Source of the DNA: Phytophthora sp. 'mugwort'
Taxonomy: Eukaryota; Oomycota; Peronosporomycetes; Peronosporales; Peronosporaceae
NCBI GenBank assembly: GCA_033558025.1
Contig: JAUCEF010000007.1
Coordinates: 4,340,001 to 4,404,000, forward strand
Reading direction: 5' to 3'
DNA: 64,000 nt
Shown one piece after another: positions 41,201-49,490 of the stretch; positions within the stretch are counted from its first letter, which is position 1; every line of letters starts with the position of its first letter. The notes beneath the pieces are model-generated. The model saw only the letters and a list, made by a program, of their open reading frames with translations. It searched no databases and was not told where the DNA came from. Made by a program: the position numbers and the translations under genes.

Positions 41201-41677
41201 AAGCACACGGCCTTTGTACGCCAACTTTCATCCCAACTCTCGACTGGAGGCATCTCTTGTTACAGTGACCAAAACATTGGTGAACAAGACTTTTCTACTC
41301 GAATTCAAGTGGCTCAAGAGACCGTCGCGCGCTGCTCGTGCTTTGTCGTGATAATCTCAAGACAAACGATGGGGAACGAGTTGGTGCGTGACCAATTAGC
41401 ATTTGCTGAAGACAAAGGGCGGCCGATCTTCCCCGTGGTGCTGAACGACCTCGAACCAGGACTGGATAAGCGTTACACACTTGTGCGTAGTGAACTTTTC
41501 CACTTTATGGCGAACGGAATGGGCTTCAAGTCGAGTTGTACCAAGTTAATTAGCGAACTTCGCCCGTATTGTAGCGTTATCATTGAGCCAGCAGAATCGG
41601 CTACAGACAGCGAGACGGAAGAGCATCGTGACGACTTGGACTCCATCGAAGGGCTCGAGGACGATCAAGATCGGTAG
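38300..41677 (+). CDS. Four-TM, ankyrin-repeat, tandem TIR-domain protein
   Basis: A 1,125-residue protein from the ATG at 38300. Residues 1-100 are hydrophilic. Four hydrophobic segments lie near 115-130, 155-170, 222-246 and 262-285. Nine ankyrin-type repeats span about 382-735, including TPLHCAVAMGQLATVRWLLE, TPLHWAAISGSTEAVEALLN and SPLHWASKLNKLDVVRALLR. TIR domain 1 (about 747-875) begins DVMISYTHSHLEFARKL and contains SSDWCLKELALAKQ. Its Glu822 aligns with the catalytic Glu of TIR NAD hydrolases such as SARM1 and plant TIRs. TIR domain 2 (about 957-1080) begins QFVFLSHGDKHTAFVRQL, but has VRDQLAFAEDKGRPIF, so Gln1032 replaces that Glu. The C-terminus is acidic (DSETEEHRDDLDSIEGLEDD). 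Membrane-linked signalling with NAD cleavage or scaffold assembly is inferred. The frame is intact and GC-rich like its neighbours, with no sign of decay. Confidence 0.9.
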   Translation: MVYGGSPTSATDSSQRLHVGGHGAAREPDEPIVTSSRRVRRTPLTVDDNSSVTSHTSYEVAQSPTDRPIWMEMKCRHLANMEELHGKLADVPRHWLFARFLHNSFFARRLLRSGMLLSAGLVTGFVFYNAFVEPYLDKLKDVESDEYENCHSVATFSSLIYQTLPAAIILSLPGSGLRAFEPFKREDSSSSKRRNNTNENGDDTPEDERETGSVATIRRCFVFQLCEVLAVFMLVFDIGLVLYFLYVLFSGALSSCRHLATQIFTIGAAFCYVGLFSVLYYFARYREHIKMQLGAFAENDQTGDLRKHVDLRADKKLDTTTKRVQVIRTRLYHATRRGDVQEMREILEYAKDRGLMKSEVGFPRQFYATPRIWWHFFARSTQNPVHIAAGLGNTRALKLLDEYGFDLTVLDKVQRVVISTGGLFWHFIQVIVKRPEGSDAEAADSIFHTNLLTPLHCAVAMGQLATVRWLLERGVPPGTLAQASFRYNRVPPLFLAEHAEIARELLLHGADPLVIPDPGFMNTMTPLQLAYVQGNNAVAQELEEWGSDVALTPFHLAAACNDVVAVRRFIARKTDVDCLGEMGYVGLNRRTPLHWAAISGSTEAVEALLNGGADPNFQDVRGCSPLHWASKLNKLDVVRALLRAGADPNLVDKEFMTPLMCAAMARDASRELFSELTIAGGEISYQLPTTGDTALHVAVRQENEASALAALASGGDLMRMNHDGLRPLDCTTSTRLLFELKRAAGQRDVMISYTHSHLEFARKLRQSLEEANVTTWLDLMDPSGIGGGTVWREEIARGITNASVVLCLLTEDYASSDWCLKELALAKQVGTPIVAVSTEGAIVDENLQVYLYTRQIVPFEAAIVGLRRDEGRIEYDYEESRYRSQFHLLLDGIRDEVEKQRYVTRQNNVASSRLSARTGEDNAGDRSNRGTMLHTLSLRQLSHVSDTTSFNFNDWQERQFVFLSHGDKHTAFVRQLSSQLSTGGISCYSDQNIGEQDFSTRIQVAQETVARCSCFVVIISRQTMGNELVRDQLAFAEDKGRPIFPVVLNDLEPGLDKRYTLVRSELFHFMANGMGFKSSCTKLISELRPYCSVIIEPAESATDSETEEHRDDLDSIEGLEDDQDR

Positions 41678-41979
41678 ATCTTCTTAGCGTATTTTGCTGA
41701 AAAAGGGGAAAATAATACGATAGAAGCAACGATTAATGTAAATGTTACTGCGGGAAAGTGTGGACGCTAGTATTTCCAGCCCCGTAGCGCTCCGACGAGC
41801 TTTACTGAGGACAGAAGCCAAGAATCGTTTTGTTGCTCCTATTCGCGGTCTATTATGATCTCGGATCTTGCAAAATACAGGACATTTAAAAATAAATTCG
41901 CGCGATATATTTCATGACAACGCGCGTAGAGATTTATGGATTGTGCGCTACAGATGTTCTCTAAAAGGGCTATGGGTAC
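41678..41979. other. 3' flank of TIR gene
   Basis: About 300 bp between the TIR stop codon and the pogo element. An AATAAT block at 41711 and AATAAA at 41891 could serve polyadenylation. Nothing else was seen. Confidence 0.4.
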
Positions 41980-42120
41980 TAACGGAAATTCCCGAATAAT
42001 ACCCTCTACCCGAATAGTACCCTCTCAGAGTAACTTCACCGTCACTCTAGAGTAACCTTACGTAACCTCGCCTGCAGTAGTCACCCCAGCCACCAACCAT
42101 CTCACCAGAGGCTGCCTCGC

Positions 42121-42442
42121 TTGTCAAACCTGTTACAGCCAACCACTCATGCAGTCTGCATCGTCTTTCCATCCCTCACCGCTTCCTCATTCGGCGAAAT
42201 GCCTACAAAAATCCCGATTAGCATCTGGCGCAAGCAAGAGGTCCTTCGGTGGATCAAGAAAGACGGAGATGGCGTCCCAACGCGAGCATCAAGCACTTCA
42301 GTGCGAGGGGATGAAAGCTAGACGGTGGCAGCGCCCGCCGCTGGTGGCGTGACCGTGAACAGCTGCTAGCTGCTAGCTGCTAGCTGCTGATCCGGCCAGC
42401 AGACGCCGTGCAGGAGGTGGGCGGCGTCCTCTTTCCGGCGCA
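42121..42442 (+). pseudogene. pogo transposase N-terminal DNA-binding part, frameshifted
   Basis: The DNA-binding half that should precede the DDE domain is split over three frames. 42203-42321 reads KIPISIWRKQEVLRWIKKDG. Another frame near 42333-42362 reads RRWWRDREQLL. The frame joined to the DDE ORF reads ASRRRAGGGRRPLSGA just before its ATG at 42443. The break between the last two coincides with the 7-bp tandem repeat at 42361-42388. Confidence 0.7.
42361..42388 (+). repeat. Four tandem copies of AGCTGCT inside transposase gene
   Basis: Four exact 7-bp copies. With two copies the frames on either side (REQLLA before, DPASRRRAGGG after) would join; the four copies present leave them out of frame with an in-frame TAG. 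Slippage is the likely origin. Confidence 0.85.
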
Positions 42443-43519
42443 ATGGAGGAGGCGCTCGACGATGAGGTTGTAGCAAAGCGGCTCAAAAAGGAGAAGGTTA
42501 CACGTGCGTGGATTGGCCATATGGCCAGGGTAATTTTCGCGTGTCAGGAGACCACCAGCTCCAGCCCTCAATGCTTCGTGGCCTCCCCACACTGGATCAC
42601 GGGATTTATGCGGCGTTATGGGCTGTCCCTTCGGCGGCGCACCAATCTAACAACGCTCAGTGACGACAAGCTGGTGGATCGTGCCGTTTCCTATATGACG
42701 TTTCTGCAAAGTGCGAAGCCCACCATGGACCTGCACCGAACGATATTGATGGATGAAACGGCCGTTTATTCGAAGACGCGCGTAATCAAACCGTGGACAT
42801 CATCGGCAGTCGCCACGTTGTGGTCCGCTTTATGGGGTTTTCGTCCATGCGGATTACTCGCAGTGACAGCGGGCAAAAAGCTTCCACCACTTCTGATATT
42901 GAAAGGCAAAACTTTGCCTTCGTTTGACAAGATTGGTGGTGTTTATGTGGCTCACCAGCCACGCGCGTGGGTCGACAGCAATCTCTTGAAACGCTGGATC
43001 GATCTCGCATTCCCGCTGGTCGACACAGGTGAAGGGAAGCACCTCGTTTGGGACTCCATGCGCGCGCACATCTCCAAGGAGGTGAAGGATAAGTGTGCTG
43101 CTCGGAACGTGAGCATGTGTGTTATTCCTGGGGGTCTGACGCCGTACCTGCAAGCAGGCGACATCGGCGTCTACAAGACGTTTAAGGACCTACTGTACAT
43201 GGAGATCAATGCGTCGAAGGAGAGCGATAAGGTCGAGTACACGCGGTTCGGCAACTCTCGTATGCCATCTGTAGGAGTTTTCTATGGATGGGTCAAGAAG
43301 GCGTGGCGTGACACTGACTGTGAAACGGTGGCCAATTCAGTCGCTGCAGCAGGCTTTGCTGACCACTGTATGGACTGGCATGTTGCGCGGCACGATGTGT
43401 ACGGAGATCGATTTCATGAGAAGTGGGAGGCCTCGAAGGAAGCCGAGCAAGACGAGGGTGACTTTAACCTCGACGAGCTTCATGATGCCCTTGATGTCAT
43501 TGCTCTGATTGACGAGTAA
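42443..43519 (+). CDS. pogo-type transposase, DDE domain
   Basis: A 358-codon open frame. The start MEEALDDEVVAKRLKKEKVT with RAWIGHMARV is the second helix-turn-helix of the CENP-B/pogo DNA-binding region. DDE catalytic motifs follow in order: LMDETAVYSKT (first Asp), HLVWDSMRAHI (second Asp) and GLTPYLQAGDIGVYKTFK (third Asp). All three are intact. The C-terminal 60 residues are acidic (EAEQDEGDFNLDELHDALD, starting one residue in). Pogo transposases cut and paste elements at TA sites. The first DNA-binding helix-turn-helix is lost to upstream frameshifts, so this ORF, if translated from the ATG at 42443, would give a catalytic domain with incomplete DNA recognition. Confidence 0.85.
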   Translation: MEEALDDEVVAKRLKKEKVTRAWIGHMARVIFACQETTSSSPQCFVASPHWITGFMRRYGLSLRRRTNLTTLSDDKLVDRAVSYMTFLQSAKPTMDLHRTILMDETAVYSKTRVIKPWTSSAVATLWSALWGFRPCGLLAVTAGKKLPPLLILKGKTLPSFDKIGGVYVAHQPRAWVDSNLLKRWIDLAFPLVDTGEGKHLVWDSMRAHISKEVKDKCAARNVSMCVIPGGLTPYLQAGDIGVYKTFKDLLYMEINASKESDKVEYTRFGNSRMPSVGVFYGWVKKAWRDTDCETVANSVAAAGFADHCMDWHVARHDVYGDRFHEKWEASKEAEQDEGDFNLDELHDALDVIALIDE

Positions 43520-43640
43520 GCAGACTGTAATACTGTGTTACCCTTTGTGATCACAAGTAATACAATGCAACCCTTTGTGCTCACGAGTAACTACAACATG
43601 TTTTTCTTTCATACAATTTTAAAGGTAACCAAGTGTACTT

Positions 43641-43712
43641 GGACACGTAGCTCAGATGGTAAGAGCACCGCGTTTTATGCGGATGGATGCGGGTTCGATC
43701 CCAGCTGGGGGT
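43641..43712 (+). other. Decayed tRNA-like (SINE-head-like) sequence
   Basis: TAGCTCAGATGG at 43648-43659 resembles the Pol III A box and GGTTCGATCCC at 43692-43702 matches the B box. Between them CCGC-GTTTTAT-GCGG forms a 4-bp anticodon stem with a 7-base loop; reading TTT as anticodon would suggest Lys. The acceptor and T stems do not pair well and the D loop has an extra A, so it is not a working tRNA. It lies inside the pogo element, 9 bp from its right inverted repeat. Confidence 0.5.
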
Positions 43713-43822
43713 GGTACCCGGGGTATTATTCGGGAATTTCCGTTAATCCCTTGAGTAAACTATGGGTTTCGGATAATCGTACTTTAGAAAGTTGCAAGGT
43801 TAAATTTTAGAGGACGGATTAC

Positions 43823-44040
43823 ATGGCTTCAGGAATACAGGTCCCAAGAAACCTGGCGGCTGTGGCTCGCAAACTTCGCCTCTGCTTGGTAGAACGACCC
43901 GGTTAGGCCCAGGGCTTAACACCGTGCACTCTGCACACGAGTGTTTCCCTCCTCATAGTTTGAGGCACGTTTGCATATAGGTAGTGGTGGTTGGTTATGA
44001 CCTAATGAATCACTTTAGATTTTGCCCCACTCAAGCCAAG
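43823..44040 (+). repeat. 5' LTR of Copia element (approximate)
   Basis: Begins near TGGCTTCAGG at 43823. Its last third matches the right LTR closely, its first half only loosely. Confidence 0.5.
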
Positions 44041-44204
44041 TATCGCCTCAAACTCTTCAAACTCTCAACACAGTGTAGTTGTCGTCACTCGGAAACGTCG
44101 TGCAGTAGAACTCCAAGCGCAATTGCTGCTAGCTTATGAGCCCAAGGCCGTAAGCTGCAGCAGACAAGTGAATATCGGCAACTACTGTTGATTGAAATTC
44201 ATAA

Positions 44205-45060
44205 ATGATGAATCCCGTCGGAGGTGGCGGTGGTGGAAACAAGTACCAAGGTGGAAACCAGAACCAAGGTGGGAATCAGAACCAACAACAAATGATGATG
44301 AATGCTGCAAGAGGAAGCAGTAAACCGCCACGCTTTGAAAGCACGTTTCGAGCTATTTCGTGCCGAACTCGAATTGTTTAGTGGAGCGCGAATATCGTGG
44401 AATCGTGACTGGTAACGAGCAACGAGACGCCAATGAAGCGATGACGCAACCGAGGTGTGTGCAATGAATACGTTTCAGGAAATGTGGAGTTCCTTGGTGT
44501 CAGACCATACCCCCCAACGGGACTTTTCTTACACCATACTGGTTCGGCGGCAATTGTACCAGACATCACATGACGGAACCCAGTCAATGTCAGACTACAT
44601 CTCGCAGATGACGCAGTTACGCCACCAACTTCGCAACATGGGACCTGAACATGGTATCGAGGACAGCGAGATGAGCAATTTGACTTACCGACTCGACAAG
44701 GCCATGCACCCACACTGCTGCAAGTGACGAACGCCCTGCGTTTCCGTGATGAACGGACGCGCATGGCCGAACAGACCAATAGTCGAAACAATGGTTGTGG
44801 CAGTGTAGTAATGAACGCAGTTGGAGTCGAGCGGCAATCGCGACAGGGACGAGTAAACGCGAGAATAAGCGATGGTAAGAAGAAAACATGCTTTCACATG
44901 CGGCAAACCCGGTCATGCTAAGCGAGCCTGCTGGTTTTACGAGAAGGACTCCAATAAGATACGAGGTAATCATCAGAAGACGATGAAGCGACAAGGTTCC
45001 CCAAAGCTAACAAGAAGAACGATAATACAGTGATGGAGCAGGGCGCAATTTAGCACATGT
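44205..45060 (+). pseudogene. Copia gag remnant with frameshifted zinc knuckle
   Basis: Starts with ATG at 44205: MMNPVGGGGGGNKYQGGNQ, a Gly/Asn/Gln-rich leader, then SSKPPRFESTF. After frame changes, 44464-44727 encodes TFQEMWSSLVSDHTPQRDF and DGTQSMSDYISQMTQLRHQL, typical of Copia Gag. At 44889-44930 a CCHC knuckle is split by one extra base: CFH in one frame, then CGKPGHAKRACW in the next. Confidence 0.7.
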
Positions 45061-45549
45061 TATGGTTAAAGGGGAACGCACCAGACCAGCGCCAGAACCA
45101 GTACGCTGACAGTGATGACGATGATGGTGTCATTCTAAGCCTAGCATGGTGGTAAAAGATAGTTACCCGCATGGCTCGGGTGCGTGAATGCTTGATTGTG
45201 GAAGTACGACTCATGTACGTGAATCGAAATCAGCTTTCCGGTAATAAGAAATCTAAAGCAGTATTCAAGGTCTGGACTGGTAAAGTAACACAAGGAGTAA
45301 TGAGTGGATTGATGACAGTAATAGCAGCTAATACTCGAGTTGGTTGTCGTGATGACGAGGTTGTTCGAGTGAAACTTGAAGAAGTGAAATACTCTCCCTC
45401 CGGTTCGGTGAACCTCATGAGTTTGGCAGAATGAAAAGCTGGATACACACCGTCGTTCTCCTCTCATACTTCAGCACCACGAAAGTTTTGGCTGGATCGA
45501 GTCGTTTTTACAACGACTAGAATTTATGAAACATGGTGATCACTACTAA

Positions 45550-46645
45550 ATGGACTTTCCCACGACCGATCGTTCAGTGATGGCCATGATTAATGCAGAC
45601 GTTGGTCCACTGATGCGATGGCATGAACGGCTTGGCCACCTAAGCGTGGCCACAATCAAGAATATGGTGGATAAAAAGTGGTCACTGGTAAGGATATTCC
45701 GGCGGGATTGTTCAGGAGGAAGTTCACGTGCTTGACCTGAGTGAGCGCGAAGGGAAAGCGTATGTCGTTCAAGAAAGACGCCTCGGAGAAGCGCACCAAC
45801 ACAACTCACGAGAGACTGATGTCGGATGTGTGCGACATAGGCAAATACGTGTCTGGACTGAAGAACTATCGATACTTCAGCTCATTCAAAATGAGGGTTC
45901 ACGCTACAAGTGGGTGTATTTACTGCGGTACAAGAACGAGTCGAAAAAAAACGCTAACACAGTTCGCTTGATAACGGAGTTACTGGCGCAAAGTCACAAG
46001 ACCAAGAAGTTCACTAGCGACGGCGGCGGGGAATATGTAAACAGGGCGTTGCAGTCATTTCTTATCCTGCACGGGGTCAAGTTTGTTCCGACCCACCCAT
46101 ACACTCCCGAGGAGAATGCTTTGGTGGAGAAGCTGAATGATATTCGTGTAAACAAGATGCAAGCTGCAATGCACGCTGCAGATCTACCACAGAAGCTCTG
46201 GCCGGAGGTGCTACAATACATTGTGGATATTGATAACATGATCGGCATACAAGCACTCAAGGGCCACACACCATCTGAAAAACTGTTTAATGGGAAGCCG
46301 GACGTGCGCAAGATTAAGGTAGCTGGATCTGTGGGATTCCTGTACGCTACGAAGCGCAGCAACAAACTAACTCCAAAAGCGGAACCATCGTTGCTACTGA
46401 TCTTTGCACGCTTGGGGCCTGGGTACAGACTCCTGAATCTACGAACGTGCAAAATCGTAGAAGCACGGGATGTCGTATTCCGTGAGGATATTACGGTGAG
46501 TAGAATATATCTGAACGCACTATTACTAGGCAAGCAGAAGGACTTTTCCCAAATTCCATCCGTGCCGCTGTGCAATACATTGCGGAATATTGTAAGCGTG
46601 ATGATGCTGATCGCACGGTATAAATTAATCTACCGGATCAAATGA
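45550..46645 (+). pseudogene. Copia integrase remnant
   Basis: 45550-45735 reads LMRWHERLGHLSVATIKNM, the His-containing GAG-pre-integrase segment. After a frame change at about 45740, 45900-46645 encodes the integrase core: TKKFTSDGGGEYVNRALQSF (the second catalytic Asp in the SDGG context), PYTPEENALVEKLNDIRVN (the catalytic Glu in the EENALVE context), and KLWPEVLQYIVDIDNMIG. The C-terminal Copia block then follows (GHTPSEKLFNGKPDVRKIKV and CKIVEARDVVFRED). Confidence 0.75.
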
Positions 46646-47040
46646 CTACGAGTCACATGTGGCCTGCAGTTGAAAACGACTGGCAAGGTTTAGGGGAGAG
46701 ACTTCATCTAGCAGTGATGAGTCGGATGTGGACGAAGTTCACGAAGCTCGAGCGGTGGGACATGTTGCGCGTTTAGCACATGGGCCAGCTCGACTTCCTG
46801 CACTGGGTCTAAACAGAAGTATCCACGACGGGTATGCTTCAGCAGCAGAGCCAAGCGTTTCGACTCAGGTGCGAGTTCCAAATGTGAGACTGAGGGGACT
46901 ATCAGCTCGAGGTAGAGGAAGCATTTATTGGAGAACCAGCCACGATAAAATATGCTTTGGAATCTCCGCAAAGAAACAATGGCTGGAGGCTCTCCAAGAG
47001 GAGTTTGATGCACTGAAACGCAACAAAACAAACCTGGAAA

Positions 47041-48275
47041 TTAGTTAAACAACCGAAGCAAACCAATGGAAAGCCCACGAAAATACTCACGTCAAAGTGT
47101 GTGTTACGAATCAAGCGCGATGAACACGGAGCAATTCTAAGGTACAAAGCGAGACTGGTGATCCATGGATTTAAACAGCGTTTTGGAATTGAATATCGTG
47201 AAACGTACTCTCCGGTCGCAAAATTGATCACGATCCTGTTAATGCTACTGATTGCGCTGATACTACGACTGGATGCCAGACGCGTTGATTTTGACACAGC
47301 GTTTCTGAATAACAAACTGAAAGGAGTAACTATTCTCATGGAGCAGCCAGCTCACTTTGACGACGGAACAGGTCGTGTGTGCTACCTTCAAAATGGCTTA
47401 TATGGATTGAAGCAAGCGGCCCGACTGTGGTATAAGATGCTCCACGCATTTCTGCTAAAAGTTGGGTTTTACCCCAGTTCGTTTGACGTTGGTCTTACTT
47501 CAAATTTGTTGGTAGCGAATTATCTCGATTGCGGTGTACGTCGAAGACATGCTGATCTTTGGCAAGACGAGCGACACCGATCAAGTTGTTGCGGGCTTAC
47601 AGGCTGAGTTCTCGATCAAAGATCTGGATCAAGAGCGTTTCATTGGAATGGAAGTACACTATGAGCCTGGAATTCTGCTATGTCTATCCTAAACAGCACG
47701 CATTGACAATATATTGAAGCGATTTCATATGACTGAGGCTACTCTGTGCGACCTCCGCAAATAATGAACGAGAAGGTGCTACCGATCGAGAAGGTCTAAG
47801 CAACGTCAATGATGCATCGTTGCCCTATCAGGAATTGGTCGGTATGCTGCAGCATCCGGCGACGTTTACACGACCTGGCATCGCTAACTGTGAAGTCTAA
47901 GTCGATACTCCAGCAGATACACAAGGAAAACTATGCAAGTGCGAAGCGCGTACTAAAGTATCTTCGTGGCACACGAACCCACGGACTAGTTTACTATCGA
48001 CGCAGGGAAGATTCAAACAGAGGTTTGCAGGCTCAGTGATGCGGATCATACAAACTGTCCAGACTCACCGCGTTTCAGTATCGGGATTCGTGCTTCAGCT
48101 GAATGGATTTAGTGTCTGCTTCAAAAGCAAGATGCATAAGAGTGTAACCGATGAAACCTGCAAAGCTGAATTAATGGCCGCTAGCATGTGTGTAGAGGAC
48201 TTACTTTGGATGAAGAAGGTCCTAAAGGAGCTTCGATTGAACCAGTGTATTGCGGTGCTGCTCATCGATAACTAA
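47041..48275 (+). pseudogene. Copia reverse transcriptase and RNase H remnant
   Basis: 47101-47500 encodes RYKARLVIHGFKQRFGIEYR, ETYSPVAKL, LDARRVDFDTAFLNNKL and QNGLYGLKQAARLWYKM, the RVT_2 type of RT. The catalytic YVDD has become YVED at about 47537-47548 in another frame. RNase H follows with a late piece at 48060-48275: SVSGFVLQLNGFSVCFKSKM and TDETCKAELMAASMCVEDLL. Stops and frame changes are frequent. Confidence 0.75.
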
Positions 48276-48547
48276 AGTACTACCAAGGTAAGCAACGACG
48301 CAGGTAATTCGGACGGAGCAAAACGTTATGGGAAGCGGGACCACAACGTTTTGAAAAACTGCGATCCCTATTAGGCGTCGAAGGTGTCACTACTATAGTC
48401 AAGATAAAAGAGGACCAGACGCACGTCAACGATACTACCAACGAGATGTAAATTCCGAGAGAGTATGACTTTGATTAAGGGATCGTACACTGTGGGCAAG
48501 TCGTTGAACACCAATATGCAAAAGGAGACGTGAGTTCAGGGGGAGTA

Positions 48548-48770
48548 TGAGCCATTCGGCTAAAGCTCCAAGAAACCCACGCTATTGTCAAGGCCTATCA
48601 GTCGTATCAGGACTGATAGGGATCGACCTGCTGCTACATGGCAGTTAGGCCAAGGTGTGTGTGTGTGTGTGCCTGGGGCTTCTCTCCTCGTGTTTTGAGG
48701 CACGTTTGCATATAGGTAGTTGTGGTTGGATTAGGACTAATGAATCACTTTAGATTTGCCCCACCCTAAG
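48548..48770 (+). repeat. 3' LTR of Copia element (approximate)
   Basis: Starts TGAGCC after a purine-rich tract and contains a GT microsatellite of seven to eight units at about 48656-48671. The right edge near 48770 is uncertain. Confidence 0.5.
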
Positions 48771-49490
48771 CGCAACTGCGGCTATGTTAAACCACCGGCA
48801 TTGTGCCGTCATGGACTCACCATGTTTTTACTCCCTCCTTCAAAAACATGGGCGGTAGATTTCGCGAATAATTATAGGCAGTATAATTCCGGTATATTTA
48901 TTTACTTTTATGGCCGACGTTGCCTATATCGTGTGAGGTCCACGCGTTCAAGGGGTTCTGTAATATGTGTCATCACTCGCAAATTACACGCGGAAGTAAC
49001 GACGACACCCGCACCTCAGTTTTTTCTAGAACAAACTATACATGGATACAAGTATGTATCAGATTGCAAGCATGGGTCGCGAATATGCATGAAGAGTAAA
49101 TTCGGACCAATCTTGAAACTACATTATTGATTTAGTTTTAAACACGTAGAAAATCAATAACGGTTGATTAATCCATAGTGCTCAAAACTAAACCCACTAC
49201 CACAAAAAAATGCACTACTGCTTTGACTCCAAAATACTATGCACCGTGTGAACATCCCAGTCCCACTACCCCAAAAATGCACTATTGTTCTGCCTATAAA
49301 AAAATACTACGCACCGTTTGAACATCCCACAAAGAGCGGTTACACTTCAGAAAGAGTAGAGCCTTAAGCATAATCGGCAGCAGTGAGTAAGAGTAGAGTG
49401 GCTTAAACATGTCGTTCTTGTCTCTCTAGATTATACTCCCTGTTGCCCCCCCCCCTTGTTACTATGTTGAGTGCGGTTGCACAAACACTA
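48771..49490. other. No gene; AT-rich flank with tandem repeat
   Basis: No coding sequence recognised. It holds the direct duplication 49193-49329 and a run of ten C at about 49446-49455. Confidence 0.5.
49193..49329. repeat. Two tandem copies of a 67-68-bp unit
   Basis: 49193-49259 and 49262-49329 both contain CCCACTAC, AAAAATGCACTA and CACCG-GTGAACATCCCA blocks with several differences. Confidence 0.75.

Larger units (their letters stand above)
41982..43743 (+). mobile_element. pogo-type DNA transposon with intact TIRs and TA duplication
   Basis: A 1,762-bp element. The 23-bp inverted repeats at 41982-42004 and 43721-43743 are perfect (each outer end begins ACGGAAATTCCCG). They are flanked by TA at 41980-41981 and 43744-43745, the target duplication of the Tc1/mariner/pogo superfamily. 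A subterminal direct copy (CCCGAATAGTACCCTCT at 42010-42026) repeats the inner part of the left repeat and may be a transposase-binding site. The interior holds a transposase with a broken N-terminus and a tRNA-like segment near the right end. Intact ends mean it might still be mobilised in trans. Confidence 0.93.
43823..48770 (+). mobile_element. Ty1/Copia retrotransposon, decayed
   Basis: Related flanks at about 43823-44040 and 48548-48770 share GAGGCACGTTTGCATATAGG and AATGAATCACTTTAGATTT, and are taken as strongly diverged LTRs. A purine-rich tract (GTTCAGGGGGAGTA) precedes the right LTR start TGAGCC at 48548, as expected of a polypurine tract. Inside, on plus, are gag, a zinc knuckle, the GAG-pre-integrase segment, integrase, reverse transcriptase and RNase H, in Copia order (integrase before RT). 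LTR outer ends and target duplication could not be fixed. Many frameshifts make it inactive. Confidence 0.8.

Noticed and set aside
43641..43712. Functional tRNA-Lys gene
   Set aside because: Acceptor and T stems do not pair and the D loop has an extra base, so only a decayed tRNA-like sequence can be supported.
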